From: Aureispira sp.
GTDB taxonomy: Bacteria > Bacteroidota > Bacteroidia > Chitinophagales > Saprospiraceae
Length of the DNA stretch: 32,827 bases
NCBI GenBank assembly: GCA_024222455.1
Contig: JAAEPD010000178.1
Span: 1 to 32,827 of the forward strand
Direction of reading: 5' to 3'
Part shown: positions 24,220 through 32,827 of the stretch, piece after piece
Layout of the letters: each line of letters begins with the position of its first letter
How positions within the stretch are numbered: position 1 is the first letter of the stretch
Notes under the pieces: generated by a model
Told to the model about the DNA's origin: nothing
The model's database searches: none
What the model saw: only the letters and a program-made list of their open reading frames with translations
Program-made: the position numbers and the translations under genes

Positions 24220-26211
24220 TTATTGTTCTATAATTAAGTATTCTTGAATTTTTTCAATTAATATAGATGGGTCTATTGGTTTGGAAATATAGTCATTGCA
24301 ACCAACATCTAAACATCGTTCCATATCTTCTTTTGTAGCATGTGCTGTGAATGCTAAAATAGGAGTAGGAGTTAATTTTTGAGTTTTTTCATATGCCCGA
24401 ATAGTTTTAGTAGCCGATAAACCATCAAGCACTGGCATTTGAATATCCATAATAACAAGATCAATGTTTTGCTCGTTAGGTTGCTTAAATTTATCAATAG
24501 CATCTTGGCCATTATCAGCTAGCACTACTTCAAAACCAGCTTTCTTTAAGATATGTTTTGTTACTTTTTGATTGATAAGGTTATCTTCTACCAATAGGAT
24601 TAACGCCTTATAATTGCTCTGCTTGCAGACTTTAGGTGGCTGTGCAGGAACACTAACCATACTGTTATTATCTTTATAAGGAATCTGTATATAAAAAGTG
24701 CTGCCTTCTCCTTCGTGTGATAACAACGAAATTTTACCTCCCAAAAGTTGGATTAGTTTTTTAGTGATTGTCAGCCCCAAACCTGTACCTCCAAATTCTC
24801 TTGTAGAGGAGCTATCTACTTGCCCAAAACTATTAAAAACATGATGGTGTAAGTGTGAAGGGATACCAATACCTGTATCTTCAATCTGGATATGTAACTG
24901 TTGTTCTTTTGTCTGTACACTACAGTGTACATATCCTTTATTCGTGAATTTAACAGCATTGGATAATACATTATACAATATTTGTTTTAACCTTGTCTGA
25001 TCAAGTAAAACAACAGGCGGAACATCAGGTTCAATATAAATCTTAAAATCAATGGGTTTTTGCCAATGACTAATCATGCCTTTGGCAACAGAAGCACTAT
25101 CATGCAATAGTTCTAATAGGTTGCAAGGTGCATTGCTGATGTGTAGTTGATGGGCCTCTATTTTGGATAAATCCAAGACATCATTAATAATATTTGATAA
25201 GTGTTTGCTGCTTCTTTGTATAGTGTTAAGTTGATCTAGTTGTTCTTGATTTAGGTTAGATTTATCTATGATACTGATATAACCAATAATTGCGTTGAGT
25301 GGAGTTCGCATTTCATGAGACATATTAGCCAAAAAATTTGATTTAGCTTGTTCAGACTCTTCTGCTTTTTCTTTGGCTTCTCGCATACCCTCTTCTATCT
25401 TTTTTCGCTCAAAAAAGGTAGGTATATGATGTTTTAGATCTTTGGAGTTACTGGCATTTTTAGCTGTATATTCTTTTAGAATATCCTCGATTTTATCAGG
25501 GGGAGCCATGATGAAGGTACAATGATCATCGCCACAAGCTCTACAAGATGTTTCTACAGCAGTGAGTTCCATTCCAAAGCTAGCCTCACACCATCCTGAT
25601 GAATATCCTGAATTCATTATGCATACAGGGCCAGGAGCTATTTGGCCTGATTCTATCCAAGAAGCAGCCTCAAACGAATATGGGTGATTATACTTTAGAA
25701 AAAAATCTTGATTGGGACTTGGGTGACTATCTTCGTGTATATCTACATATGCCCATCCTGAATAGGCAAAATGAATAGGTCCTGCAGATAGTTTTGCTAT
25801 TGGATCTGTTACCCCCATTTTTTTGTGAAAAACCTTGGCATCTTCTATCCCAATAACATGAGCGATGTCAAATAAGAAATTTCGACCAATATTGAATGCT
25901 GCATCTTCACCTTTATCAGCATATAGTTTTTGCATGGTGTTCATGAAATCTACTGAAAGGGAGGATGCTCTCAATAATAAATAACGTTGGTCATTGATTT
26001 TGATCGTTGCTTGTGATGGATCTATTTCTGTTTTTGCAAAGTATTCATGTACTACTTTTTGAGCGTCGTCAAAAAGAGGCTGCATTGGAGTTGGGACACT
26101 TATAGTTTGCCCTGAAGGGACAAATATATTTTTTTTTCGGAATGAAGCTAACTCTGCTTCCAGTTCTCGAATACGTTGTTCTAGTTCCTGTTCTCGATCA
26201 GATTTTGACAT
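24220..26211 (-). CDS. Hybrid sensor histidine kinase with V4R sensory domain and receiver
   Basis: A soluble 663-residue hybrid kinase. Order: a short N-terminal coiled coil (SDREQELEQRIRELEAELAS), a sensory region with V4R domain about 140-240 carrying Cys223, Cys226 and Cys231 (SCRACGDDHCTF), HisKA with phospho-acceptor His299 (NMSHEMRTPLNAI), HATPase with N-box LSNAVKF and G-boxes EDTGIGI and GGTGLGL, and a C-terminal receiver with Asp589 (VIMDIQMPVLDG) and the Lys of YISKPID. No transmembrane helix, so it senses a cytoplasmic signal. V4R domains bind small hydrophobic ligands or metal through such cysteines in related regulators. ATG 26211 is chosen over an in-frame TTG at 26220. No cognate response regulator with an output domain is adjacent. 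Confidence 0.9.
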   Translation of the reverse strand: MSKSDREQELEQRIRELEAELASFRKKNIFVPSGQTISVPTPMQPLFDDAQKVVHEYFAKTEIDPSQATIKINDQRYLLLRASSLSVDFMNTMQKLYADKGEDAAFNIGRNFLFDIAHVIGIEDAKVFHKKMGVTDPIAKLSAGPIHFAYSGWAYVDIHEDSHPSPNQDFFLKYNHPYSFEAASWIESGQIAPGPVCIMNSGYSSGWCEASFGMELTAVETSCRACGDDHCTFIMAPPDKIEDILKEYTAKNASNSKDLKHHIPTFFERKKIEEGMREAKEKAEESEQAKSNFLANMSHEMRTPLNAIIGYISIIDKSNLNQEQLDQLNTIQRSSKHLSNIINDVLDLSKIEAHQLHISNAPCNLLELLHDSASVAKGMISHWQKPIDFKIYIEPDVPPVVLLDQTRLKQILYNVLSNAVKFTNKGYVHCSVQTKEQQLHIQIEDTGIGIPSHLHHHVFNSFGQVDSSSTREFGGTGLGLTITKKLIQLLGGKISLLSHEGEGSTFYIQIPYKDNNSMVSVPAQPPKVCKQSNYKALILLVEDNLINQKVTKHILKKAGFEVVLADNGQDAIDKFKQPNEQNIDLVIMDIQMPVLDGLSATKTIRAYEKTQKLTPTPILAFTAHATKEDMERCLDVGCNDYISKPIDPSILIEKIQEYLIIEQ

Positions 26212-26220
26212 AAAAAGCAA

Positions 26221-26376
26221 ATTGGGGAATCAATAATATAATTCAATAACATAAATATACTATTTTAATATTATATTTCGGATTTTTCGTAAGTGATTGA
26301 TATTTAGTTGTATATGAACTTGTCTGTTGCTGTAAGGCGTTGACTTATAGTAAACTGTATCATGTTTAACTTGGTT
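26221..26376. other. Short AT-rich region upstream of the histidine kinase
   Basis: No promoter matching TAnnTTTG was found on the minus strand and no terminator for the ClpB-like gene ending at 26377 is obvious, so co-transcription across this 165-base gap is possible. Confidence 0.3.
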
Positions 26377-29300
26377 TTAAATTAAAATTTCATCCAATTT
26401 TTTAGAAAAAATCTTATCTAAAACATCTATTATGAAAGGTGCATAGTTTTTAGGTTCAACTTCTCTTTTAGGAAATTTAAGTTCAGTATCTTCTATGTTA
26501 TGAAGTTTGTAAGAACGTCTAGCACGTTTAGCTTTTTTAAAGAATGTTTTGCGATGGACATCTTCAGGAGTCTGGAACTCTTGCTCGCTACTTATCAACC
26601 AATACTGTTGAGCTTCATTTTCACTGATGTAGACATGATGAGCACCACCTTCATTACCTAGATATAAATTGGCTCCAATGCCTTTTATTTTTAATTCAAT
26701 ACCAACTAGTTTGTCTTGAGGTTCATCAGGCTTCCAGCGTTTGCTGTCCTTTTCAAAAAAGTCTTTATGATGATATTTTTTGGCTAATCTTCTGATTTTT
26801 CCTGGTTTATCAGGGCCATTTTCATCGTCTTCATCTACAGGAATTATTTCTTCTATCAGTTCATTATAGAGTTCTTCTCTGTACCAAACTGTTTGGATTT
26901 TATATTTAAAATTTTGGTGGTTACAAATTTCTAAATAAATATTAAGTAGAGTTTTAGGCACCTGAGCTCCATAAATTCCTATAAAAGTTTCATCACCTTG
27001 AGGCTCTAATAAAGAGTAGAGTTGAAGTTTAGTTTTAAAATAGTTCTCATCCCATTCCTTTATCTGATCATATAAATTGGTATTAAGCGTTTGCAACCCC
27101 ATAGAAATTAGTGCCATTTCTTGTTCATAGTTGCTGATAATATCACGTTGTTTTTTGATCTCCTCTTTCATTGCAAGGTAGTTCGAGTAATTCTCTGCAT
27201 TTTCTTTTTTACTCCAAAACTTTTTCTCCTGCTTCTTTTTCTGTCTATCCATTATATCCAACTCACTAGAAAGGCGAATATAGAAATGCCCTTCGCAGAG
27301 TTTATAGATTTTATAGCGCAATTCACTAGCATAATCCATGAACTCATTCTGAGTCAATTCCTCTAGCATTAATTCCAACTTAAAAGGATCAGATTCTATT
27401 TCTATAAGCAACTCCTCATCTTCTATATCAACAGATACAACCAATTGTTCTTCAAAGTTGAACTGATTGAGGTAATAAGATAGGGGGGTAATCAAATCCT
27501 CTCTTAATGTACGTTGGAGTGCACGAGCACCATATTTTTGGTTATAGCCTCTGTTACAAAGAAATTCATAGAGAGCTTCTGATAGGTGGAATTCAATATT
27601 GCGATGAAGAATACCCTCTCTCTTTTTGAATAGTTCTAACTCTCGTTCTACCACAAAACGCACAACGTTTTGGTGTAAAGGATAGAAAGGTAAAACTTGA
27701 TCAATACGATTAAATATTTCAGGACGGAAATACTTTCTTACCTCATTTTCAAAATGATTTGCTACATCCTGATTGCTACGTTCTGTATTCCAACCAATGC
27801 TCTGGTTAGTCAGCTTTTGGGCGCCAATATTAGAAGTCATTATAATAATAGTACTACAAAAATTGACCACTTTACCTTGGCTGTCAGTAAGGCGACCTTC
27901 CCCCAACATTTGAAGCAATAAATCATTGAATAGTGGATGCGCCTTTTCTAGCTCATCAAAAAGCAACACACAAAATGGCTCTCTCCGAACAGCAGAGGTC
28001 AATAAACCATCCGAAAAATAACTTTCTCCAGTCAATCTAGCTACAGCATAAGGGGTAGAGTATTCACTCATATCAAAGCGAATCATTTTTTCTCTACTCC
28101 CAAACATGAATTCAGCTAAAACCTTGGCCATTTCTGTCTTTCCAACTCCAGTAGGGCCTATGAAAAGCATCGATGCAATTGGTTTCCCTTGTCGAGCCAA
28201 GGCAGCCTTGACAGAAGCTAAAATATCTACTAAAATATGGATAGTATGGTCTTGACCAAATACATTCTTTTTGAAAAATTGAGACACCTGCTCCAAGTTC
28301 ATCGCTATTGCAGGGTCAACCATAAAAGGAGGCATTCCAGTTTCTTCGCAAAAAGCTTTAATAATTTCAGAACGATCAATTACTGGTTGAGTATTATTAA
28401 TCAAGACACTTTCCAAAAAGCGAATAGGCTTGCCCGGAAACCCAGAATATGGTGTATATCTACGGTTGAGTCTAATCGTTTCACGAATAGCTTCATTGTC
28501 TATTTCTTTTTTCTCAGAAAGGGCAATTTGACGGACCTTTTGTAAAATTATATCTTCTAAATCATCTAAAGGTTCTTCTAGTTGAATCGTTTGGAAGAGT
28601 GATAAGTAATTGGGGCTACGAGCCTCAATTCGGGCAAATTCTTCTTGTGTACATTCTGATATAATACTGACTTCACCTCTAGCAATATATTCACGTAAGT
28701 AACCCGCTACACTCACACTATTTCCTTCATATTGACCCACCTCAAATAATTCTAATAAATTGCGAATGAACAAAGTGTCGCCCTTGTGAGTCAGTTCTTT
28801 ACACAAGATGGCTAAGTTTTCTTGCCAACCCATATCGCCAGTCAACTCCTTGATTAAGGTAGAAGCCGTTGTTTCCCAAATTTGTTGTTTTATGTTTAGC
28901 TTGCTTCGTTGATTAACCAATTCCCAAACTAATGTACTTTTACCAACTCCTGACTTTCCAACAATTAGGACATTTTTATTGAAACGACCATTAAGAATCT
29001 CAGTCAATTGTTTGATCTCCTTATGGTTGCCATACATTACTTTTTTATCAATGTACAATTTTTCTGCAACACGAGGCAGTACCTGCTTTTGCTGCTCCTC
29101 TTTTAGTGTTTCTAGTTCAGAAGGTGTATGGCAAATAAAATCTAAAATCTCTGTTTTGAGGATAGGTTCTTGATACCAGATTGTAGGAATAATATCTTGT
29201 AGCAAATTCAGGCGCTGGTTTCTAATAAACTCTAACCGGATGGCCTCTCTTAGGTTTTCCTCTATTAATTCTTCGGTAGGGGCAAAACTTTCGATTCCTA

Positions 29301-29640
29301 ATACTGGCACACTAGACCAATAGCCTTGAGGGTGTTCTTGTAAGAAATAATCAAATCTAAGCACCATCTTTTTAAAAGCAATATTTTTCTTAGTAGCCTT
29401 AAATTCTACAGATATATTATGCTGCTCATAATCTCCTTTGGTATAGTGATTTAGAATAGATTTGTAACGTCCTTTATCTAAACGTTTTTGCTGATAGGAG
29501 TTAGCAAATTTGCCTGCGAGCATATAGTGAGGTACATTAACTCGAAGAACCTGAGTGTCTAGCAATGGGAGTGTGACAATATTTTCACTATTGTTAATAT
29601 TTAACTCAATAATATGATAAGGAAGCTTTATCTTTTGCAT
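26377..29640 (-). CDS. ClpA/B-like double AAA+ ATPase fused to a release-factor-2-like PCRF domain
   Basis: A 1087-residue protein. Residues 1-190 form an unrecognised N-terminal domain, not Clp_N. AAA+ domain 1 (about 195-420) has Walker A GKSGVGKS (228-235), but the Walker B acidic pair is Arg293-Asn294 in TLFIRNLLEL. AAA+ domain 2 (about 455-740) is intact: GPTGVGKT (495-502), LLFDELEKAHP with Asp562-Glu563, sensor Asn604, Arg645 in FNRID, sensor-2 GAR (704-706). The ClpB pore loop GYVG is shortened to a GESYFSDG segment. Residues ~790-1010 resemble RF2: a KFWS.KENAENYSNYLAMKEEI helix (RF2 FWND..A), then an IYGAQVPKTLLNIYLEI segment, and ELKIKGIGANLYLGNEGGAHHVYIS (RF2 EIKG..AYGYLKSEAGVHRLVRIS). 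No GGQ motif follows. Likely acts on ribosomes or nascent chains. Confidence 0.8.
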   Translation of the reverse strand: MQKIKLPYHIIELNINNSENIVTLPLLDTQVLRVNVPHYMLAGKFANSYQQKRLDKGRYKSILNHYTKGDYEQHNISVEFKATKKNIAFKKMVLRFDYFLQEHPQGYWSSVPVLGIESFAPTEELIEENLREAIRLEFIRNQRLNLLQDIIPTIWYQEPILKTEILDFICHTPSELETLKEEQQKQVLPRVAEKLYIDKKVMYGNHKEIKQLTEILNGRFNKNVLIVGKSGVGKSTLVWELVNQRSKLNIKQQIWETTASTLIKELTGDMGWQENLAILCKELTHKGDTLFIRNLLELFEVGQYEGNSVSVAGYLREYIARGEVSIISECTQEEFARIEARSPNYLSLFQTIQLEEPLDDLEDIILQKVRQIALSEKKEIDNEAIRETIRLNRRYTPYSGFPGKPIRFLESVLINNTQPVIDRSEIIKAFCEETGMPPFMVDPAIAMNLEQVSQFFKKNVFGQDHTIHILVDILASVKAALARQGKPIASMLFIGPTGVGKTEMAKVLAEFMFGSREKMIRFDMSEYSTPYAVARLTGESYFSDGLLTSAVRREPFCVLLFDELEKAHPLFNDLLLQMLGEGRLTDSQGKVVNFCSTIIIMTSNIGAQKLTNQSIGWNTERSNQDVANHFENEVRKYFRPEIFNRIDQVLPFYPLHQNVVRFVVERELELFKKREGILHRNIEFHLSEALYEFLCNRGYNQKYGARALQRTLREDLITPLSYYLNQFNFEEQLVVSVDIEDEELLIEIESDPFKLELMLEELTQNEFMDYASELRYKIYKLCEGHFYIRLSSELDIMDRQKKKQEKKFWSKKENAENYSNYLAMKEEIKKQRDIISNYEQEMALISMGLQTLNTNLYDQIKEWDENYFKTKLQLYSLLEPQGDETFIGIYGAQVPKTLLNIYLEICNHQNFKYKIQTVWYREELYNELIEEIIPVDEDDENGPDKPGKIRRLAKKYHHKDFFEKDSKRWKPDEPQDKLVGIELKIKGIGANLYLGNEGGAHHVYISENEAQQYWLISSEQEFQTPEDVHRKTFFKKAKRARRSYKLHNIEDTELKFPKREVEPKNYAPFIIDVLDKIFSKKLDEILI

Positions 29641-30119
29641 GAAATACTAAGGACTAATAAAAAAATGTTGAACTACTTTCTTGAGCAGAACAAGTTAGCA
29701 AAAAAATCCATAAGTCCTGTTTTTGTCAAGGTTTCAATTCTTTGGAGCTAAACAAAAAAAAAGATGGAATGAAACGTAGTTATTGGTAGAGCCCTTTTTT
29801 TTAGTCCGTTAGACTCCTAATTTTTACAGATTTTTAGATTGTAAATTCAATAAATATTTTTGTATATTACTATGTAATTAAAAATTATAACTTCAACTTG
29901 AATCGAACAGATTCAAGGATGCTGTATTGTTTTATACTTGCACTAGATGAATATTTTTTAAATATTTGTGAAGTCAAACAATAATTTACTCAAAAAAAGA
30001 AATGCAGTAAATAGATTTTGATTTAGAGGATTTGACAAAAGAAAAAATTACACGAAGAGAAATATCTCTTTACTTTACACAACTTCAAATTTATTCCAAA
30101 CAAACAAAGTATTAATCCT
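29641..30119. other. 479-base intergenic region between divergent ClpB-like and M43 protease genes
   Basis: Very AT-rich. Seen: a spaced inverted repeat AGGACT/AGTCCT near the ClpB-like start (about 29650 and 29713), a TATTTTTG box at 29855-29862 on the plus strand without a well-placed -33 element, and a short hairpin AGAGAAATATCTCT near 30055-30070. No ORF longer than about 20 codons with support. The promoters of both flanking genes must lie here but cannot be assigned with confidence. Confidence 0.35.
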
Positions 30120-32827
30120 ATGAGAAAAACATTGTACCTACTTTGGGTCTGTGTGATGGTTTCGTTGACGGTGAATGCACAACATACTCCTTCGACTCAC
30201 AATCATAACCAGAACACGCCAATCCCTCATGGCCAACCAGGACATGAATGTGGAACAGAATTTACGCCTGCTGATATCCAAAACTTGCGTAATTTTATAA
30301 AAGACTATCATCATATAGAGCAAAACTTTTTGCAAAACCGGGCTCTATTACCAATAGAGTATATTCCTATAAAAGCACATATAGTACGAACTAGTGGAGG
30401 AACTGGAGGTTTAACTGTGACACAATTGAATGATGCAATTGATAATATGAATAATTATTATATCAATGCAAATATGCAGTTTTACTTATGTAATGGAATC
30501 AACTATATAGATGATAACACCTACTATGATTTTGATGCAGCAGATGAGACTGCAATGCATACTGCTCATGGTGTTACAAATTTAGTAAATATCTATTTTT
30601 GTAATTCTGTAACAAGTGGTGGTAGTAGCCTTTGTGGATATGCCTATTCTAGTACTAAAGATATTATCTTAATGGCTAACAGCTGTGCTATAAACGGAAG
30701 TACACTACCTCATGAAGTAGGCCATTTCTTTTCATTGCCTCATACACATGGTGGAACCAATGGAACATTAACAGGAGAATTAGTTAATGGATCTAATTGT
30801 TCTAGTGAAGGAGATTTTATTTGTGATACACCTGCTGATCCTCAATTAGGAAGTGCTAATGTAAATTCTTCTTGTGTATATAATGGAACAGCGCCATACA
30901 CAAGTGGTGGCGGATTAGACGCAAATGGAGATCCATTTGCACCTAACCCACGTAATATCATGTCTTATTCACGTAAGGCTTGTCGTGATTTCTTTTCTCC
31001 AGGGCAATATGCTCGTATGTATACTTATGCGACAACAACGCGTAATTATTTTACTTGTCCACAGTTTAATGTAGATTATACAGGAACACCAAACGGAAGT
31101 TGCCAAAATAGTCTAACAGCTGTATTTACTTCTACAACTGCAGGTGCTAACTCTTACATGTGGGATGTAGATGGAAACGGAACAACAGATTATACTACAG
31201 CCAACTGTACACATCTATATTCTACACCAGGTAGCTATGATGTTCGATTGACTATTGTAAATGCAAGTTCAGATACCATTGCGAAAACTAAAGTAGGTTA
31301 CATTAATGTAGGATCAGCATTGAACCTTCCTTTTACAGAAGACTTTGAAACTTTTTCGAGTGGCTTGCAAAATGGATGGACCAATAATGATGATGATGAT
31401 TATGTATGGAGCGCCAATTCTGGAACTACTCCATCTGGAGGCGGGGGGAATACTGGTCCAGCGGTAGATTATACGCTTGGAAATGCTTCAGGGACATATA
31501 TGTATACAGAAGCATCCAATGTTACTGCTGGAGATGAAGCTATTCTAATCACACCATGTATCACACTCAATCAGAGTAGTCCTACCTTATCTTTTGCTTA
31601 CCATATGTGGGGTGTCAATAGTAGTCAAATGGGAGATCTGCATGTTGATATTAATAGTGGAGGAACATGGACAAATGACATAACTCCAGTTTTATCAGGC
31701 AATCAACAAGCCAATCAAGCAGCTGCTTATCTAATAAAAAATGTAGATTTATCAGCCTATACTGGTCAAGCAATCCAGATTAGATTTAGAGCAGTAAGAG
31801 GTTCTGGGTTTACAGGAGATATAGCTATTGATGACGTTTCTATTACAGGTTCAGGAACAACGCCAGAGATGGATGTAACAGGAAATGGAACCTCTATCAC
31901 AGATGGCGATGCAACACCAGCTGTAGCAGACGATACGGACTTTGGTAATGCAGATGTAACGACAGGAATGGTGAATCATACCTTCACAATTACAAATAGT
32001 GGAACAGGCGATTTAGCCTTGACAGGTGGAACGGTAGTCGTAATAGGTGGTACACATGCATCTGACTTTACGGTTACACAACAAGCGACAAGTCCAGTAA
32101 CATCAGGAGGAGGAACAACAACCTTTATTATACAATTCGATCCAAGTGCAGCAGGTTTACGCAGTGCAACAGTAAGCATAGCGAATGATGATGCAGATGA
32201 GAATCCATACAACTTCTCTATCCAAGGAAATGGAACAGTTGTAACAACACCAGAGATAGATGTAGCAGGAAATGGAACATCGATTACAGATGGCGATGCA
32301 ACACCAGCAGTGAGTGATGATACAGACTTTGGCAATGCAGATGTAACCACAGGAATGGTAAATCATACCTTCACAATTACCAATAGTGGAACAGGCGATT
32401 TAGCCTTGACAGGAGGCACTGTAGTAGTAATCGGAGGTACACATGCATCTGACTTTACGGTAACACAACAAGCAACAAGTCCAGTAACATCTGGAGGCGG
32501 TACAACAACCTTTATTATACAATTTGATCCAAGTGCAGCAGGTTTACGCAGTGCAACAGTAAGCATAGCGAATGATGATGCAGATGAGAATCCATACAAT
32601 TTCTCTATCCAAGGAAATGGAACAGTACCAGCAACTCCAGAGATGGATGTAGCAGGAAATGGAACATCTATAGCAGATAATGATGCAACACCATCATTAA
32701 CAGATGATACGGACTTTGGTAATGCAGATGTAACGACAGGAATGGTGAATCATACCTTCACAATTACCAATAGTGGAACAGGCGATTTAGCCTTGACAGG
32801 AGGCACAGTTGTAGTAATCGGAGGCAC
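30120..32827 (+). CDS. Secreted M43 (pappalysin-type) metalloprotease with PKD, MAM-like and choice-of-anchor-D repeats (3' end outside window)
   Basis: The frame from ATG 30120 is open to the window edge (902 codons), so it is partial. Order: signal peptide 1-21 (ending VNAQ); His-rich propeptide; M43 catalytic domain about 70-305 with zinc motif [11 protein letters not shown] (His198, Glu199, His202, His208) and Met-turn Met281 in [21 protein letters not shown] domain about 330-398 ([25 protein letters not shown]); MAM/laminin-G-like sandwich about 400-578 (FTEDFETF...[10 protein letters not shown]); then near-identical 129-residue choice-of-anchor-D repeats ([30 protein letters not shown]) from about residue 582. 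A T9SS tail is expected beyond the window, as usual for such proteins. Confidence 0.9.
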   Translation, partial: MRKTLYLLWVCVMVSLTVNAQHTPSTHNHNQNTPIPHGQPGHECGTEFTPADIQNLRNFIKDYHHIEQNFLQNRALLPIEYIPIKAHIVRTSGGTGGLTVTQLNDAIDNMNNYYINANMQFYLCNGINYIDDNTYYDFDAADETAMHTAHGVTNLVNIYFCNSVTSGGSSLCGYAYSSTKDIILMANSCAINGSTLPHEVGHFFSLPHTHGGTNGTLTGELVNGSNCSSEGDFICDTPADPQLGSANVNSSCVYNGTAPYTSGGGLDANGDPFAPNPRNIMSYSRKACRDFFSPGQYARMYTYATTTRNYFTCPQFNVDYTGTPNGSCQNSLTAVFTSTTAGANSYMWDVDGNGTTDYTTANCTHLYSTPGSYDVRLTIVNASSDTIAKTKVGYINVGSALNLPFTEDFETFSSGLQNGWTNNDDDDYVWSANSGTTPSGGGGNTGPAVDYTLGNASGTYMYTEASNVTAGDEAILITPCITLNQSSPTLSFAYHMWGVNSSQMGDLHVDINSGGTWTNDITPVLSGNQQANQAAAYLIKNVDLSAYTGQAIQIRFRAVRGSGFTGDIAIDDVSITGSGTTPEMDVTGNGTSITDGDATPAVADDTDFGNADVTTGMVNHTFTITNSGTGDLALTGGTVVVIGGTHASDFTVTQQATSPVTSGGGTTTFIIQFDPSAAGLRSATVSIANDDADENPYNFSIQGNGTVVTTPEIDVAGNGTSITDGDATPAVSDDTDFGNADVTTGMVNHTFTITNSGTGDLALTGGTVVVIGGTHASDFTVTQQATSPVTSGGGTTTFIIQFDPSAAGLRSATVSIANDDADENPYNFSIQGNGTVPATPEMDVAGNGTSIADNDATPSLTDDTDFGNADVTTGMVNHTFTITNSGTGDLALTGGTVVVIGG
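31863..32827 (+). repeat. Tandem 387-bp coding repeats (2.5 units in window)
   Basis: Unit starts are at 31863, 32250 and 32637, each exactly 387 bp (129 codons) apart; the third is cut by the window end. Between units 1 and 2 a stretch of 74 bases is identical (32139-32212 and 32526-32599). Each unit encodes one choice-of-anchor-D/HYDIN-like immunoglobulin-type domain. Confidence 0.92.

Noticed and set aside
26209-26220. TTG start of the histidine kinase at 26220
   Set aside because: Adds only three residues before ATG 26211; the ATG is the usual start.
29919-29984. 21-codon plus-strand ATG frame in the 29.6-30.1 kb gap
   Set aside because: Too short, no ribosome-binding context and no recognisable composition; likely chance in AT-rich DNA.
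31976-32599. Two long, near-identical minus-strand frames in the repeat region
   Set aside because: They are antisense to the choice-of-anchor-D repeats of the plus-strand protease, whose frame, signal peptide and domains are clear; similarity between them only reflects the DNA repeat.

Overview
The window is low-GC, AT-rich bacterial chromosome from a member of the Bacteroidota. Three features point there. Two proteins end in a type IX secretion (T9SS) C-terminal sorting domain. Several promoters fit the Bacteroidota pattern TTTG/TTG-N19-20-TAnnTTTG; the clearest precede the initiator tRNA, a lipoprotein gene and a probable small RNA. Family content agrees: a TonB receptor with a carboxypeptidase-like N-domain, choice-of-anchor-D repeats and a PhoD with a sorting tail. 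The large share of secreted proteins suggests a free-living, possibly marine Saprospiria-like organism, but the genus cannot be fixed from sequence alone. No phage, transposase, rRNA or CRISPR array was seen.

Layout. 1-6.4 kb (+): a secreted C1B cysteine peptidase, ndk, and two tandem paralogous PhoD-type phosphatases with T9SS tails. 6.5-6.6 kb (-): a lone initiator tRNA with its own promoter and terminator. 6.7-10.05 kb (-): a three-gene cluster (lipoprotein, glucosaminidase, deoxynucleoside-kinase-like protein) downstream of an HtrA protease. 10.2-12.7 kb (+): a small membrane protein, dapF, and an OmpA-family protein. 12.8-13.0 kb (+): a promoter, three hairpins and a terminator with no ORF, a strong candidate structured small RNA. 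13.0-14.05 kb (-): SUI1/YciH factor, a one-cysteine thioredoxin-like protein, a muconolactone-isomerase-like protein. 14.3-15.0 kb (+): a lipoprotein overlapping tail-to-tail with a TonB receptor / hypothetical / secreted EEP nuclease operon (14.9-19.05 kb, -). 19.2-20.9 kb (-): a Cys/Met-metabolism PLP enzyme followed by a small membrane protein interrupted by an in-frame TGA. 21.0-24.2 kb (+): a glycine-rich surface protein, a secreted DUF4412-like protein, 3-hydroxyacyl-CoA dehydrogenase. 24.2-29.6 kb (-): a V4R hybrid histidine kinase and a 1087-residue ClpB-like AAA+ protein. 30.1 kb to the end (+): a secreted M43 metalloprotease running into near-identical 387-bp repeats cut by the window edge.

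The most interesting item is the AAA+ protein at 26377-29640. Its last ~300 residues look like the N-terminal and PCRF domains of peptide-chain release factor 2 with the GGQ domain missing, fused behind a Clp-type unfoldase core whose first ATPase domain looks degenerate. This suggests a ribosome-directed unfoldase or remodeller. The second is the unannotated structured RNA at ~12837-13004.

Possible functional links: the PhoD pair, the TonB receptor and the secreted EEP enzyme could together scavenge phosphate or nucleic acid outside the cell; this is inference from families and proximity only.
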